25,818 nt of DNA from Chara braunii (Eukaryota; Streptophyta; Charophyceae; Charales; Characeae), in assembly GCA_003427395.1 (NCBI GenBank), contig BFEA01000370.1, positions 1,490,667-1,516,484 on the forward strand, written 5' to 3'. The number at the start of each line of letters is the position of its first letter. The first letter of the stretch is position 1. Under the pieces are notes generated by a model. It did not search any database and was not told where the DNA came from. It saw only the letters and a program-made list of their open reading frames with translations. Position numbers and translations under genes: made by a program. Positions 9,280 to 19,150 of this stretch are shown in pieces.

Positions 9280-9806
9280 GAATAGTAGTTGTTCCTGCTA
9301 GGGTCGAGGTGGTGGAGACACCCTCACCATCTCGAGAGATGGCCCAAGCTACTGACTCCAGCGTCGTCCCGCAAACACGTTCAGACCCATCGAGCCTCTG
9401 TTCGATGAATGTGTTTGAGTCCTTAGAGGAGCTAGAGGTGGAGTGGTCTAGATCATACCCGCTAGCTTCTTGGACGGCCCTAGTTAAAGTCCCGAAGGGT
9501 GAGATGTTCGCCAGCGAGGTGGTCATTAGCGGCCGCAAGGCCAGGGCCTATTATGACACTTGCTCGACTAGGAACTTTATTAGTCGCACGTGCGTTGAGA
9601 GGCTACGCTTACAGGGGCAAGTGCAGCGCCTGAGTCGACCTGTGGAGTCGACCTGTGCCAACAAACAGCGCATGGTAGTCAATGACTACCTCCAAGATGT
9701 GGAGTGTTGTTTCCCGTACGCAGGAGGAGAACTGAGACATCGCGTCTCATTCCTATTGAGCTATGAACTCCCCATGGATATGTTGTAAGGTATATACTAC
9801 CTCTCT
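9228..9806 (+). pseudogene. pol: Gypsy pol: aspartic protease region
   Basis: This frame is -1 to gag and opens after a TAG at 9225-9227. It contains YYDTCSTRNFISRTCVERL at about 9550-9605, which corresponds to the retropepsin D-T/S-G active-site loop; here the Gly is Cys (TGC), probably inactivating. A TAA at 9786-9788 interrupts the frame before the ..GIYYLSVAQPHFDWD segment. The protease would normally cleave Gag-Pol inside the particle. Confidence 0.8.
9258..9302 (+). promoter_or_regulatory. Candidate -1 programmed ribosomal frameshift signal (gag to pol)
   Basis: The heptamer G GGA AAC at 9258-9264 is in the correct register for gag (codons ..CCG GGA AAC). Pol is open in the -1 frame from 9228. 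After an 8-10 nt spacer, AGTAGGAA (9275-9282) can pair with TTCCTGCT (9292-9299): 7 Watson-Crick pairs and one G-T. The stem extends by two C-G pairs (9273-9274 with 9301-9302) around a bulged A. The 9-nt loop is 9283-9291, and the gag stop codon lies in the stem. Heptamer, spacer and stem all fit the known rules; function is untested. Confidence 0.65.
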
Positions 9807-11266
9807 GTGGCACAGCCCCATTTTGACTGGGACCGAAAAGTGGTCAAACACACTTTGCCAGGTGGAGGGACCGCCAGATTACGTAAGTTCAAAGCTAGTA
9901 GTCTGATTGAGTCTTACGGGTGCATGTGTGCAGCCGCGTTCTACAATTATTATAAGCAAAATCAGGAGGAGGGTATGTACTTAGTTTATGTCTCTGCTGC
10001 AGGCGAGCCGGTGAAAATGCCGCCGGAGATAGAGGGAGTAGTTGCCAAGTACCCTGATCTATTTGAAGAGCCGACAGGGGTTGTAGAGAGGGAGTCGTCC
10101 ACGCGATAGAGATTATCCCAGGGTCTAGCATCCTGAAGGGTAGGATCTATCGAATGTCTCCAGGCGAGCTTGATGAGCTTCACCGACAACTCAAGGAACT
10201 CGTAGAGAAGGGTTGGATCCAGCCGAGTGTCTCTCCTTATGGATCTCCAGTACTATTCGCACCTACGAAGAAGGAGGGCACACTTAGGATGTGCATTGAC
10301 TATAGAGGCCTCAATGCCATCACTGTTAAGAACAGAGAGCCCCTACCGCGCATCGATGATCTGTTAGATAGAGTGCAAGGGTGTCGGTACTTCGGTAGGA
10401 TAGATCTGAAGTCCGGGTACCATCAGATCGCAGTCCGGCCCGAGGATCAGCACAAAAAAAAAAACGCTTTTCATACCAGGTACGGTCTGCACGAGTTTGT
10501 GGTGATGCCTTTCAGCCTTTGCAATGCTCCTGACACCTTTCAGCACGCTATGAATCGGATATTCCATGACTACTTGGATAAGTTTGTCATCGTGTACCTC
10601 GATGACATACTTATTTTTAGTAAGACCGTCGAGGAGCATGTTGCACATTTGGACAAAGTCCTCAGTCTCCTACGACAACACAAGTTCAAGATCAACGGTG
10701 AGAAATGCGAGTTTGGCCGCACCCGTGTCTTGTACTTGGGCCATGAGATATCCGCGGAAGTGTTAAAGCCCGATGACGCGAAGGTGACCAGCATTCGTGA
10801 TTGGCCACGTCCTCAGTCTGTGACTGAGATGAGATCTTTCTTAGGAATGACAGGCTACTATAGGACTTTCGTTAAGAACTATAGCATAGTGGCCACTCCT
10901 TTGACTGATTTGACCCGCCTTGATACCCCATGGGAGTGGACAGATGAGTGCGAGGCTGCTTTCAGACATCTGAAGCATGCGTTGATGCACTATGAGGTCT
11001 TGAAGCTTCCTGATCTTGATAAGCCGTTTATAGTTACAACGGATGCCAGCCAATATGGCATTGGCGCCGTGCTTGCGCAGCAGGAGGGGCCAAAGTTAAG
11101 GCCAGTCGAGTACATGTCTAAGAAAATGTCGTCTCAGAAGTTGGCAAAGTCAACCTATGAGAAGGGACTCTATGCGGTGTACAAGGCTCTGACCCATTGG
11201 AGACACTCTCCTTGGGAGGTTCTTCATCCTCAGGACTGATCATCAGACACTGAGAGTCTGAGATGG
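9807..11266 (+). pseudogene. pol: Gypsy pol: linker, reverse transcriptase and RNase H
   Basis: A linker frame (9807-10109, with HFDWDRKVVKHTLPGG) ends in TAG. The same protein continues in another frame (VVHAIEIIPGSSILKGRIYRMSP), so a 1-nt shift lies near 10090. The frame 10154-11239 holds the RT: LRMCIDYRGLNAITVKN, GRIDLKSGYHQI, MPFSLCNAPDTFQ and catalytic YLDDILIFS (10595-10621). RNase H follows with FIVTTDASQYGIGAVLAQ (about 11030-11085). An A11 run at 10454-10464 adds about two codons where the family normally has HKTAF. A local frame break and TGA at 11237-11239 fall in the RNase H tail (GRFFILRTDHQTL readable in another frame). Confidence 0.9.
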
Positions 11267-12321
11267 ATGAGAACCCAGCCGGTACTTTCTGACGCTCTGA
11301 AGCGTTGGATCGAAGTCATTCAGCAATATGACTTTGACCCTCAGTATCTGAAAGGGGAGTACAACAAGGTTGTTGATGCCTTGTCGCATAGACCTGACTT
11401 CTCAGGTGCGTTGAGTAATGAGTTCGATCTGACAGACGATGTTACTCGCTCTTTGGTGGAAGCCTATCGAGAGGACCAGTTTATGTCTGAGATCATACGC
11501 AGACTAGAGGCGAAGGACAAAAAAACTTCTGCCGAGTTTGAATTGGTCAACGGCTTGCTGTTCCTTGAGAAGGCAGGGAATAAGCGTTTGTGTGTCCCGA
11601 ATAGCGAGTCTTTGCGTAGTTTGATTTTAGGAAAGTGCCATGACGCCACCGGCCATTTTGGGTATAAGAAGACCGCAGCCAATCTGCTGCAGCGGTTTTG
11701 GTGGCCCACGATGATGCGAGACGCCCAGCTGTACGTGGAGACTTGTCAGGTTTGTCAAAGGGACAAGCCGCGTACTCAGGCTCCTCTTGGGCTACTGAAG
11801 CCCCTTCCGATTCCAGAACGGCCTGGTGAGAGTCTGTCCATGGACTTCATGGATACTCTGGTCACCAGCAAGAGTGGGATGCAACACATTTTCGTCATCG
11901 TGGATAGATTTAGTAAGTATGCTAGGTTAGTAGCAATGCTGGAAACAGCAAGGACGGAGTATGTGATCAGGATGTTCAAAGAGAACTGGGTCAAGGACTT
12001 TGGTTTACCGAAGTCTATTATCAATGACAGGGATGCCCGGTTTACCAGCGAGTTGTGGAAGCCGCTGCTGCAGAGCAGGGAACTCAGTTGCAGATGACTT
12101 CTGGGAATCACCCAGAGGCCAACGGTCAGGCCGAGCAACTGAACCGCGCTGTACAACACCTGTTGAGGCATTACATCAAGCCCAACCAGATGGACTGGGA
12201 TGAGAAGCTTGCTCTCATCGCCAGCTTGTACAACAACGCTGTACACAGCGCCACCGGGGTGAGCCCAAACAGCTTACTGCTAACTTTCAAGCCTAGACTG
12301 CCCTTAGACTTCCTTCCTTAG
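11267..12321 (+). pseudogene. pol: Gypsy pol: integrase (zinc-binding and catalytic core)
   Basis: The first frame (11267-12097) gives RWIEVIQQYDFDPQYLKGEYN, the end of RNase H, then the H2C2 integrase zinc-binding region (CHDATGHFGYKKT... CQVCQRDK, about 11635-11765). The catalytic core follows with SMDFMDTL (first Asp) and IINDRDARFTS (second Asp). A 1-nt shift near 12072 moves the catalytic Glu segment (GNHPEANGQAEQLNR) into the frame 12055-12321, which ends with TAG. The integrase inserts the DNA copy; this one cannot be made whole. Confidence 0.88.
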
Positions 12322-12961
12322 AATCAGTCCACTGCTGCACCAGGTACCTTAGAATGGCTGTAGAACAGATGCAGAAGGCACAAGCTGCAATGATAGAGTC
12401 TAAAAATAGACACCTCCGTCCTTTTACGTTTTAGGCTGGGTACAAAGTCTGGGTTAAGTCTTCAGAACTGGGACAGGAGCACGGGATTTCCCGCAAACTC
12501 ATGCCCAGTACTTTGGACCTTGGGAAGTCTTGGACATCGTTGGGACAGATCCGGATGGGCCATCTTATGTTATCCGGATCCCTAGTCATCTCCGAACTTA
12601 CCCTGTCTTTCACGCCTCCAAGCTTGCACCTTTCAAGGAAACAGACGAGTTTCCTTCTCATCCCTCAATGCTGCCCCCAACCATGGATGGAGAAGTGGAC
12701 ATTGATGACATCGTGGATCACAGGGAGCTGCCAGTTCAGAGACCTACAGGCAGAGGACGTCCTCCGAAACCGAAGTTGCAGTACCACATTCGGTTCCGAC
12801 ATCATACTGATCCCAAGGAGGACCACTGGTTCACGAGGGAAGAACTCATGCAGACCGCTCCTCAAGTTGTAGCTCATTATGAGAAATCTCTGCAGAAAGG
12901 AAAGCCCCGATGGTCGAAGACTGAGCTTCTCAGAGGACTGTTGAAGCTAAGGAGGAAGTAA
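12322..12961 (+). pseudogene. pol: Gypsy pol: integrase C-terminus with chromodomain-like end
   Basis: Positions 12322-12520 are shifted (fragments such as SRKLMP). Then YFGPWEVLDIVG is readable, an integrase C-terminal GPY/F-like motif, leading into the open frame 12530-12961. This has PSHLRTYPVFHASKLAPF (typical post-core sequence) and then DIDDIVDHREL, YHIRFRHHTDPKEDHWFTREEL and VVAHYEKSL, which match a chromodomain in order and spacing. In chromoviruses this domain directs integration to marked chromatin. The TAA at 12959-12961 is one base from the 3' LTR. Confidence 0.8.
12949..12958 (+). other. Polypurine tract
   Basis: AAGGAGGAAG lies 3 bases before the TG of the 3' LTR. It would be the plus-strand primer and overlaps the last codons of pol. 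Confidence 0.75.
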
Positions 12962-13871
12962 TGTGAGGCCACTGCCTCTATGAGCCCCTTTCGGCCCCTC
13001 TCTTGCAGCCCGTCGGCCGCCCTAAGTGAAGGCAGGCTCGACGAGGCCTTCAGGGTCTTATTTCGGCCTCTGCACAACTAAGGAAATTCAGGCAGTTGCG
13101 CAGCGCCAGTTGGTTGAGGAAACCTAGGCCCTGGGCCGCCTGTGTGGATGAATGGAAAGCAGGCCCTGGGCTGGATACGGGTATTGAGCCAAACACATGC
13201 CAAAGGCAGTTGGGCACATAAAACTACCACAGGCCCCAGGCCTGTTCTCGATCGTGCTGGGCCTTAGGCTACCGGGGCCTACTGGAAGCTTCCTGGGACT
13301 GGACGCAGGCAGGCCACTTCGATATAGCAAAGGGCCTGCCTCCTCATTCGGCATTCGGGTGCCGGCTGCATGCTGCGCTATTTGCTGGCTGGCGCCTACA
13401 CGCTCACGGGCGAGCAGGGGAAGGAGCAAGCAGCCATAGCCGAGCTGCGCTGTTGTAAGCTGGGTGTGGCGCAGGGTGGTCCTTGGGTGCAAGTGGCATT
13501 TGTGTGTTGGGGAACGAAGTTGTGAGTGTGGCGAGAGACATACCTGGTGCTGGAAGCATGCGACATTGGTCGCTATATGCTCGTACTTCGGGAAAGTTGT
13601 TGACGTCATCTTTCGGCATTGTAGTTTAGGCTAGATAGGATCTGCCATCTGTAGTCTGGGCGCCGAACGCCAGATAGGATATCAACATTGGTTCTTCATT
13701 GATGATGAGGATGAGACATTACCATCATTGTCAATTTTGAGCTCTTGGTGTCTTCTTATTTGGTGAAACTCGTGATGCAATTCTGTTGTTGGTTCGAGGT
13801 CACGACTATCTGGTCTTCTGAATATGATGCTGTTTGATTGCTGAAGTTCGCTATTGCTCATCTTCCTTGCA
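12962..13871 (+). repeat. 3' LTR of the gypsy element
   Basis: Begins TGTGAGGCCACTG and ends CATCTTCCTTGCA. It is 910 bp, collinear with the 5' LTR, and lacks the N-flanked duplication. TGACGTCA recurs at 13601-13608. It is followed by CTTA. Confidence 0.95.
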
Positions 13872-13875
13872 CTTA
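13872..13875. repeat. Target-site duplication CTTA, right copy
   Basis: Pairs with 5043-5046. On the minus strand it lies within the LINE codons for KEDI-R of the RT N-terminus. Confidence 0.85.
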
Positions 13876-14640
13876 TATCTTCCTTTTCCCCTTTCTTATA
13901 CAATAGCGTAACTACACTACTACTCATCAGGTTTCCTAAACCGCCCTTGGACCAGCTAAAGTTGTAAAAGTTCAGCGGATCGCCTCCAAGAGTGGCCATA
14001 ACTTTTCCCAAAATTCTTTCGTCAGTCCGTCTATTCCTAGTGATTTGTTGTTATTCATGCTTGAATTGTGGCTTGAAGTTCCTCGATTGTGATTGGCCTA
14101 TCAAGAGGTTGTGCTTATTCTGAAGAAATCGTTTTGTCTAGATACTGTAACATCATGTTCCGTGCCTCTCGAGTGCTCGGAGGGGTAGGTGTGGGAGTCT
14201 TTGTGTGGTAGAGGTCCTCGTAGAATTCCTTTGCTATGTTCAACATTCCCAAGCTGTCTGTAGTTATTTCAGGTGTTGTTGTGAGTGTTTTCAGGCCTTC
14301 GATTGAACTAGACCTTGCATTCGCTTTTATTCTTGCAAAGAAGTGTTTAGTCATTGATTCGCTTAGTTCGTATTCATTCATCCTTGCTCTCACTTGCAGG
14401 CGTTTCAACTCCCACCATCTCCATATCGCCAGTTCTTCTCTCGCTTTTTCGAAGATGTCTCTTTAGAGCCCAGAAGACGGGTTATCAATCAGGTTCATTT
14501 CGGATATCATAAGAGCATTTTCCAGTGTCTGTTTCCTTGTTTTCTATCATTGGCTAGTTTCCTTGAAATTTTAGCCACTGTCTGAGATAGAGTGAGGTAA
14601 CTATCTTGAAACCACTGCCACCTGTCCTGATTGGATAGTT
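13876..14640 (-). pseudogene. LINE copy A: ORF2 linker between endonuclease and RT
   Basis: Minus-strand pieces: ARMNEYELSESMTKHFFARIKA and MLNIAKEFYEDLYHTK (about 14400-14190), and TLLYKKGEKEDI just before the insertion. The segment between endonuclease and RT in plant LINEs has this look (KFFAR, FY.DLY, LIPK/LLYKKG). Stops and frame changes occur near 14110 and 13980. Confidence 0.7.
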
Positions 14641-15530
14641 ATCCTCTTCTCGAGTTCTGCCAGCATTTTTGAACACCCGCCTGAAAGGTCTGGCTCAAAA
14701 GGAGGGAGTTATTTAGCTTGTGAAAGCTACAACCTTTTTTAATGAACTGTCCAAAGCTAAGGATAGTTCGATTGGTTTGTGGTCCAGGCCCGCGTAGGGT
14801 GCCAGAGGCATGATCTCCACACTTTTGGTTGCGCCCATCATAGTTTCTAATAACAAGAAGTAATCGATGAAAGAGAGAGCAATAAGTTGGGCATGATTCT
14901 TTTTCACCAGGGTATAGGCTCTCTTTCCCGGATGTAAAGTGCGGAAAGGTTCCACCAGATTGTGGTCGACCATCAATTTTTGAATGGGAATCGCCTCCTG
15001 TGATGATTGGTTCGCTGATGATCTGGATATATGATCCACAGGTGGGTCTGGGGTTGCATTCCAATCACCTGCTAGAATACATGATGTCAATGGTGGGAGC
15101 AGTCTACCTATGTCCGTTATGAAGGCTGCCCTTTATGTCGGTTGTTGGGTGTGTAGACATTCAACAGTTTAAATTCTTCGTCGTTCCATTTCAGATCCAT
15201 GAGGCACCACCTTCCCCCTTCTGTGTCTGCCTCTATGCCCGTTACAGACCCTGCCTTGTAGAAAAGGAATGATTTAGGTATGAGAATGACCGTTCCTTTT
15301 GTGCTGGAGGAATTATCTGAGGACCAGATTTCATCCTTAACTCCTCTCAGTTTCCTTGTAAAGAATTTCCTGATTCTGTTGTGTTCCAATGAAAAGGTGA
15401 GGTGAGTTTCTTGCAACATTATGATGTCTGCAGGTTTCTTTGTGTAGTCCGTGATTCCTTTGATTATGTCATTCATCTTCTCTTCGTTGTCCATAATGTT
15501 CCCCAAACCGTTGATATTCCAACTTCAAAT
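14641..15530 (-). pseudogene. LINE copy A: ORF2 endonuclease/exonuclease/phosphatase (APE-type) domain
   Basis: Starts with WNINGLGNIMD near 15525-15490. It then has MLQETHL (about 15420-15400, metal-binding Glu), LLNVYTPN (about 15160), CILAGDWNATPDPPVDH (about 15080-15030), FIDYFLL (about 14870) and GLDHKPIELSL (about 14790-14755). These are the successive motifs of the L1 APE-type endonuclease, which nicks target DNA. One frame change near 15130 separates the two halves (AAFITDIGRLLPPLTS bridges them in the other frame). Key residues are otherwise still visible. Confidence 0.88.
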
Positions 15531-15811
15531 GATTATTCCTTGTGTCTTCCAATCCACCTTACCTTCCTTTGCGTTTGCCCGTTGTCTAAAGACCTCCATT
15601 GTAGAGGGAAAGGAAGGGGGATGTGGCTTGGGATGTGGTAAATATCGCCCTAGGTAGTGGTCTGATCGTTGGCATCCATCGTTGTTGACATGTCTCCCAG
15701 CGGGTCCTGCCGTGTCTTGCCTACCGAGTCGTCTATCTTATATTCCCCCTCGGTACCACAGCCTTCGTGTCCTAGGGGCAGATCTGGCCTCAGGACATCC
15801 TCCTCTTCGTA

Positions 15812-18428
15812 CTAGTCGTTCATATCCTCCTCAGACCCATCGTCCCTGTAGTATCTGTCCAGATCTACAGCGAAAGCTCTCGACTGCAAGTCCCTATCCT
15901 CGTTCAGAATGCCAGATCTCAAGAGGTCTGCCACCAAGGTCGTTAGCAATTCCGCCGGAATTCCAGGCCCCGCCAGCACTCTGTACAGAATCGTTGTCAC
16001 AGTTCTCCACGGTCTCCACATCGTACCGCTCTTCAGTTTTGTCTTCCCTGGCATTTTCGCAATCAGAGGAGAGAAAGTGCAAGGTGAATGCCTCTCCAGT
16101 TCCATTTGGTGGTCTTGCTGATCCCGTTGGTCTGATCGGGAGGAGTTGGCCTCTGGGTAGGCATATGGATCTGTTGTCTCAAAAAACGCCAGCGGGAACC
16201 CCTCAGAGACTTTTTCCTTAAGAATGTTGGCCACATTCTGTCCTTCATCTATGTGTGGCAATCTGCCATTCGTTCTCCTTCTCCATATATCAGGCCGTGA
16301 TCAGCGGGCGAGTGCCCATGAGGATCAGTCTCGCTGATTTGGCTGACGCCACCACATGAGGTGCCTTGACTTCAGCTATGTGTTGAATAGTGGTGAACTC
16401 AGGGGTGTATGCCACATTTAGTGTCCTAAGTTTCTCAGGTTGGGCCACTATTACCGCCACTTCCTTTTCCAGTTGTGATCGAGCTGATTCCTCTTCAACC
16501 GCTGCTTGATTTGCGTTAGGTTCCTTCTTCTTTTGATTTTTTGTTGTCTTCCATTTCTTTGGACGCAGATCCAGGAATGATTCATCTGTGTTGAGAACTG
16601 TCTTGTCGTTATCGGTCAACCCTTGTTCTCGCCCTCTTCTTCTCTACGTATCTGAGAGTCGTGTATTCAGAGAATCCGTCCGCCTTTTTTAGCATTTCAT
16701 ATTTGATTCTTTGATGTTTGAATGCCAGCAACTGCTCCCTTTCCCTGTGATCTTTCAATGTGCTTGAGGCATGCTGTTCTGATGTTGAAGGCATGCACTC
16801 TCTCCCTTTTGGCCTTTTCGATATATTCCCTTAGCCATTGAAGTGATCTTTGAGAGTCAGATCCGCTCGCCGTGGCGGGCTTATCGGAACCCTCGCTGAC
16901 CCTGTTGCCATTGCTATCCTTGCTGTCCTTCATGTCAGTTCTGTAATCTGTGTTTCCCTTTTGTCCCTTTGCTGGTGGCTGGTCTGCTCCCAGTGTCTCC
17001 TCTGATTCTGTTACTTTCCTTCTCTTGAGACCCACCTCAGTCTTCCCCTGTGAGTCTCCGCAGTCCAGCATACATTTGTTATCTGTTTGTGCCTTGGTTG
17101 ATTTCTGAAAATCCTCTTGCTCCATGATTTTGAGCATTTCTTGAAGTGTTGCAGGTTCCTTGCAGTACTCTAATTCTGCCTGTTCTGCCTGCTCCCGGAC
17201 TGAGTCCAGGTCCCACAACAGGTCTTCCCTTGCTTTCTCTTCTCTAACCACCCGAGAGTCGATCGCTGGATTAGTATTGATCTTTGTCGGATTCTCAGTA
17301 ACTTTGCCCGTTGCCTTTTTTCGCCATCTGTTGTCCGTCGGGGGGACGACGTTGTTTTTTTTGACCGAGGGTTGTCTGTATAGTGCCAAACCCAGTCCGG
17401 ATCATCCAAGCTATGGTCAAACACCCAACCATCGTAGTTGGAGTCGACGATAACACATGCGTCCGGGGCGTCCTCATCTTCCACCAGCATGTTTGGGTGA
17501 AGTTTTCGTTCCCTCTGTTGTGATGGAAACTTCAGACAGTTGGGTCTGTTCCCATGTGACCGCGCTCCCTGCATCTGAAGCAGATTGGTGATGCTTTGGT
17601 AGAGATTCGAATTTCTTGCACCCTGGTTTCAATCTAAAATTTCCAGGTATGGGGGAAAACAGGGGGATCGTCCGTTTTGACCTCCAACAAAGCAGTCATG
17701 GAGCTGGCAGTGGGGTTCCAGAAAGTCCGGAGTTGGCAGGATCCATTTGAGAATTTTGTTCGTTGGATATTGCCTCTCCAGTTTGTCCACCAAGAGACCA
17801 TGGAAACCCGATTGAATGTTATCAAAATGTACCCAAAAATTCTTTTTCATCAGAGTTTGTTTGTAGGAAACAGTGAAGGTGGGATTTTGTTTATGGAGTA
17901 ATATGGACCGATTGTTTCTTCCATTTGGTTATCGTGCAGATGGAGCCGTTGCAATTCCTAGACTGCATTTCTGCAGCGATCCGGGCATGATCTTTGTGAT
18001 TAAAGAGAACCATGACGTTGGTTCGACCCAGGTTCTGAAGGGAAAAGGCTTCTCCAATGTGCCTGAGTTTGTCTTCTTTTTTGATTGTCGCTATAATCCA
18101 CTTCCTTTTTTCCGTCGGCATGAGATTCGCTCCATTACGAGCAAAGTTGAAAACCACCCCATGCCTCTCATGCTAAGTCATCCATTTCAGACACCTTCCC
18201 ATCGGGGTATTTCCACACGATCACTTCTTCTTCCTTCCCTTCTGTTATTTGTTTCTCTGTAATTACCTCTCCTTCAACTTTTGTTTTTTCAATCAGGAAT
18301 TTTAAAGCTTCATTATCGATGATGTTCATTGTTGTCTTTCCCACTTGTTGATTCTTGGACACACGAGTGTTGTTTTGTACTGCCTGTTTAAAAGGGGCTG
18401 CTTTGCGGCCTTCACTGGAACTACCCAT
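15812..18428 (-). pseudogene. LINE copy A: ORF1 (DUF4283-like, CCHC knuckle), broken into several frames
   Basis: The start Met is at 18428 (MGSSSEGRKAAPFKQAV). After a frame change near 18165 come NFARNGANLMPTEKRKWIIATI and NVMVLFNHKDHARIAAEM (about 18150-17940), which look like the DUF4283 RNA-binding-like fold of plant LINE ORF1. LERQYPTNKILKWILP follows at about 17790. A degenerate knuckle, CFRCRERGHMGTD, lies near 17590-17550; its last Cys is not visible. Then come a long charged region (16697-17389, Lys/Glu/Asp-rich), more charged fragments (16290-16619), and an acidic C-terminus ending DDGSEEDMND at 15812. ORF1 packages LINE RNA. The DUF4283 call is inferred from pattern, not from a search. 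Confidence 0.65.
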
Positions 18429-19058
18429 GTGCGTTGTGTTGAAGCAGGATCGACTGTATACCCTTGGCAGCCCTGTGGGGGTCTTGCCAAGTTCGTATAG
18501 AGCAGAGCCTTGTTACTACGGGACAGTGTTATGGAGGCAATCTGTGAGCTAGAGGAGGGGAGAAGTAGAGGCCGTGGGAGAGTAGAGGGATTACAAGGGG
18601 GAAAGATCCGGTCTGGCCACGCACGATAAAAAAAAAAAAAAAAAGGCCAGGGGATGATGGGAAGAACAGGGGGTGAGGTGGTGGGATGGTAGTGAAGTTA
18701 GCAAGATGGGTGATACTAGGCTGCAGACAGAGGTAGAGTGGGGCGTGAGAGTAGAAGTGATTAGCATGAAAAAGGAGAGAACATTGGTCCGCTGACGGGG
18801 GTGGGGGGGGTGTCGAAGAATGCCTCACGTCACGATCACACTCGTAGTAGCTGGATTGGACAGTTGCCGTTGGCTTTGAGATGGTGGTCGCACGATCGAA
18901 GCCTCAGCTGGCTGAAATTGAACGGAGCCTCACTTCAATATAATCTTATTTCGCCCTTGCTCTCGCCCTCCCCGTTGTCCAAGGCAGGGTTTCGTTTGGT
19001 GGAGAGTATTCGTTCCTGTATCACTCTGGACGCGGTTGTCGGAAAGGTTCACTCCTCT
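18429..19058. other. Unassigned stretch left of LINE copy B; may include the LINE A 5' UTR
   Basis: The plus strand is purine-rich at 18550-18800, with a pure A run at about 18627-18643 and a G-rich run near 18796-18810. No coding similarity was recognised. I looked for a target duplication pairing with the sequence left of 1697 and found none. Confidence 0.4.
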
Positions 19059-19078
19059 GTGCGGCCCCTATCTGATCT
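19059..19078. repeat. 20-bp target-site duplication of LINE copy B, left
   Basis: GTGCGGCCCCTATCTGATCT is repeated perfectly at 20427-20446; the flanking bases differ on both sides. It lies exactly between unique DNA and the T-rich tail of the LINE. Confidence 0.93.
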
Positions 19079-19097
19079 TTCTTTTTTTTTTCTTTTC

Positions 19098-19146
<49 letters not shown>
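19079..19146 (-). repeat. A-rich tail of LINE copy B (T-rich on plus)
   Basis: About 68 bp of CTTTT units followed by a pure T run; on the minus strand a poly(A) with interspersed G. It directly abuts the left target duplication. Confidence 0.9.

Positions 19147-19150
<4 letters not shown>

Larger units (their letters stand above)
5047..13871 (+). mobile_element. Ty3/gypsy LTR retrotransposon, complete structure with damaged pol
   Basis: About 8.8 kb. TG...CA LTRs lie at 5047-6054 and 12962-13871. A tRNA-iMet primer-binding site follows the 5' LTR by 3 nt, and a purine run sits just before the 3' LTR. Gag, protease, RT/RNase H, integrase and a chromodomain-like C-terminus occur in that order; RT before integrase defines Ty3/gypsy rather than copia. 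Hand comparison of the LTRs gives about 40 substitutions over about 900 aligned bases (roughly 4-5%), so the insertion is not recent. It sits inside the RT gene of LINE copy A in the opposite orientation. Confidence 0.95.
13872..18428 (-). mobile_element. L1-type LINE copy A, 5' segment (part 1 of the split LINE)
   Basis: It carries ORF1, the ORF2 endonuclease and the linker up to VVTLLYKKGEKEDI at 13915-13874, where the gypsy element interrupts. The protein continues at 5042. The 5' end of the LINE beyond the ORF1 Met at 18428 could not be defined, so the true boundary may lie further right. Confidence 0.85.

Noticed and set aside
1690-18408. GGCTGCTTT shared by the sequence left of the LINE A tail (1691-1699) and ORF1 (18398-18406) as a target duplication
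   Set aside because: The right copy lies inside ORF1 coding sequence in good frame, so the match is more likely chance.
18627-18643. Poly(A) run as the tail of a plus-strand retroelement
   Set aside because: No recognisable element body or target duplication next to it.
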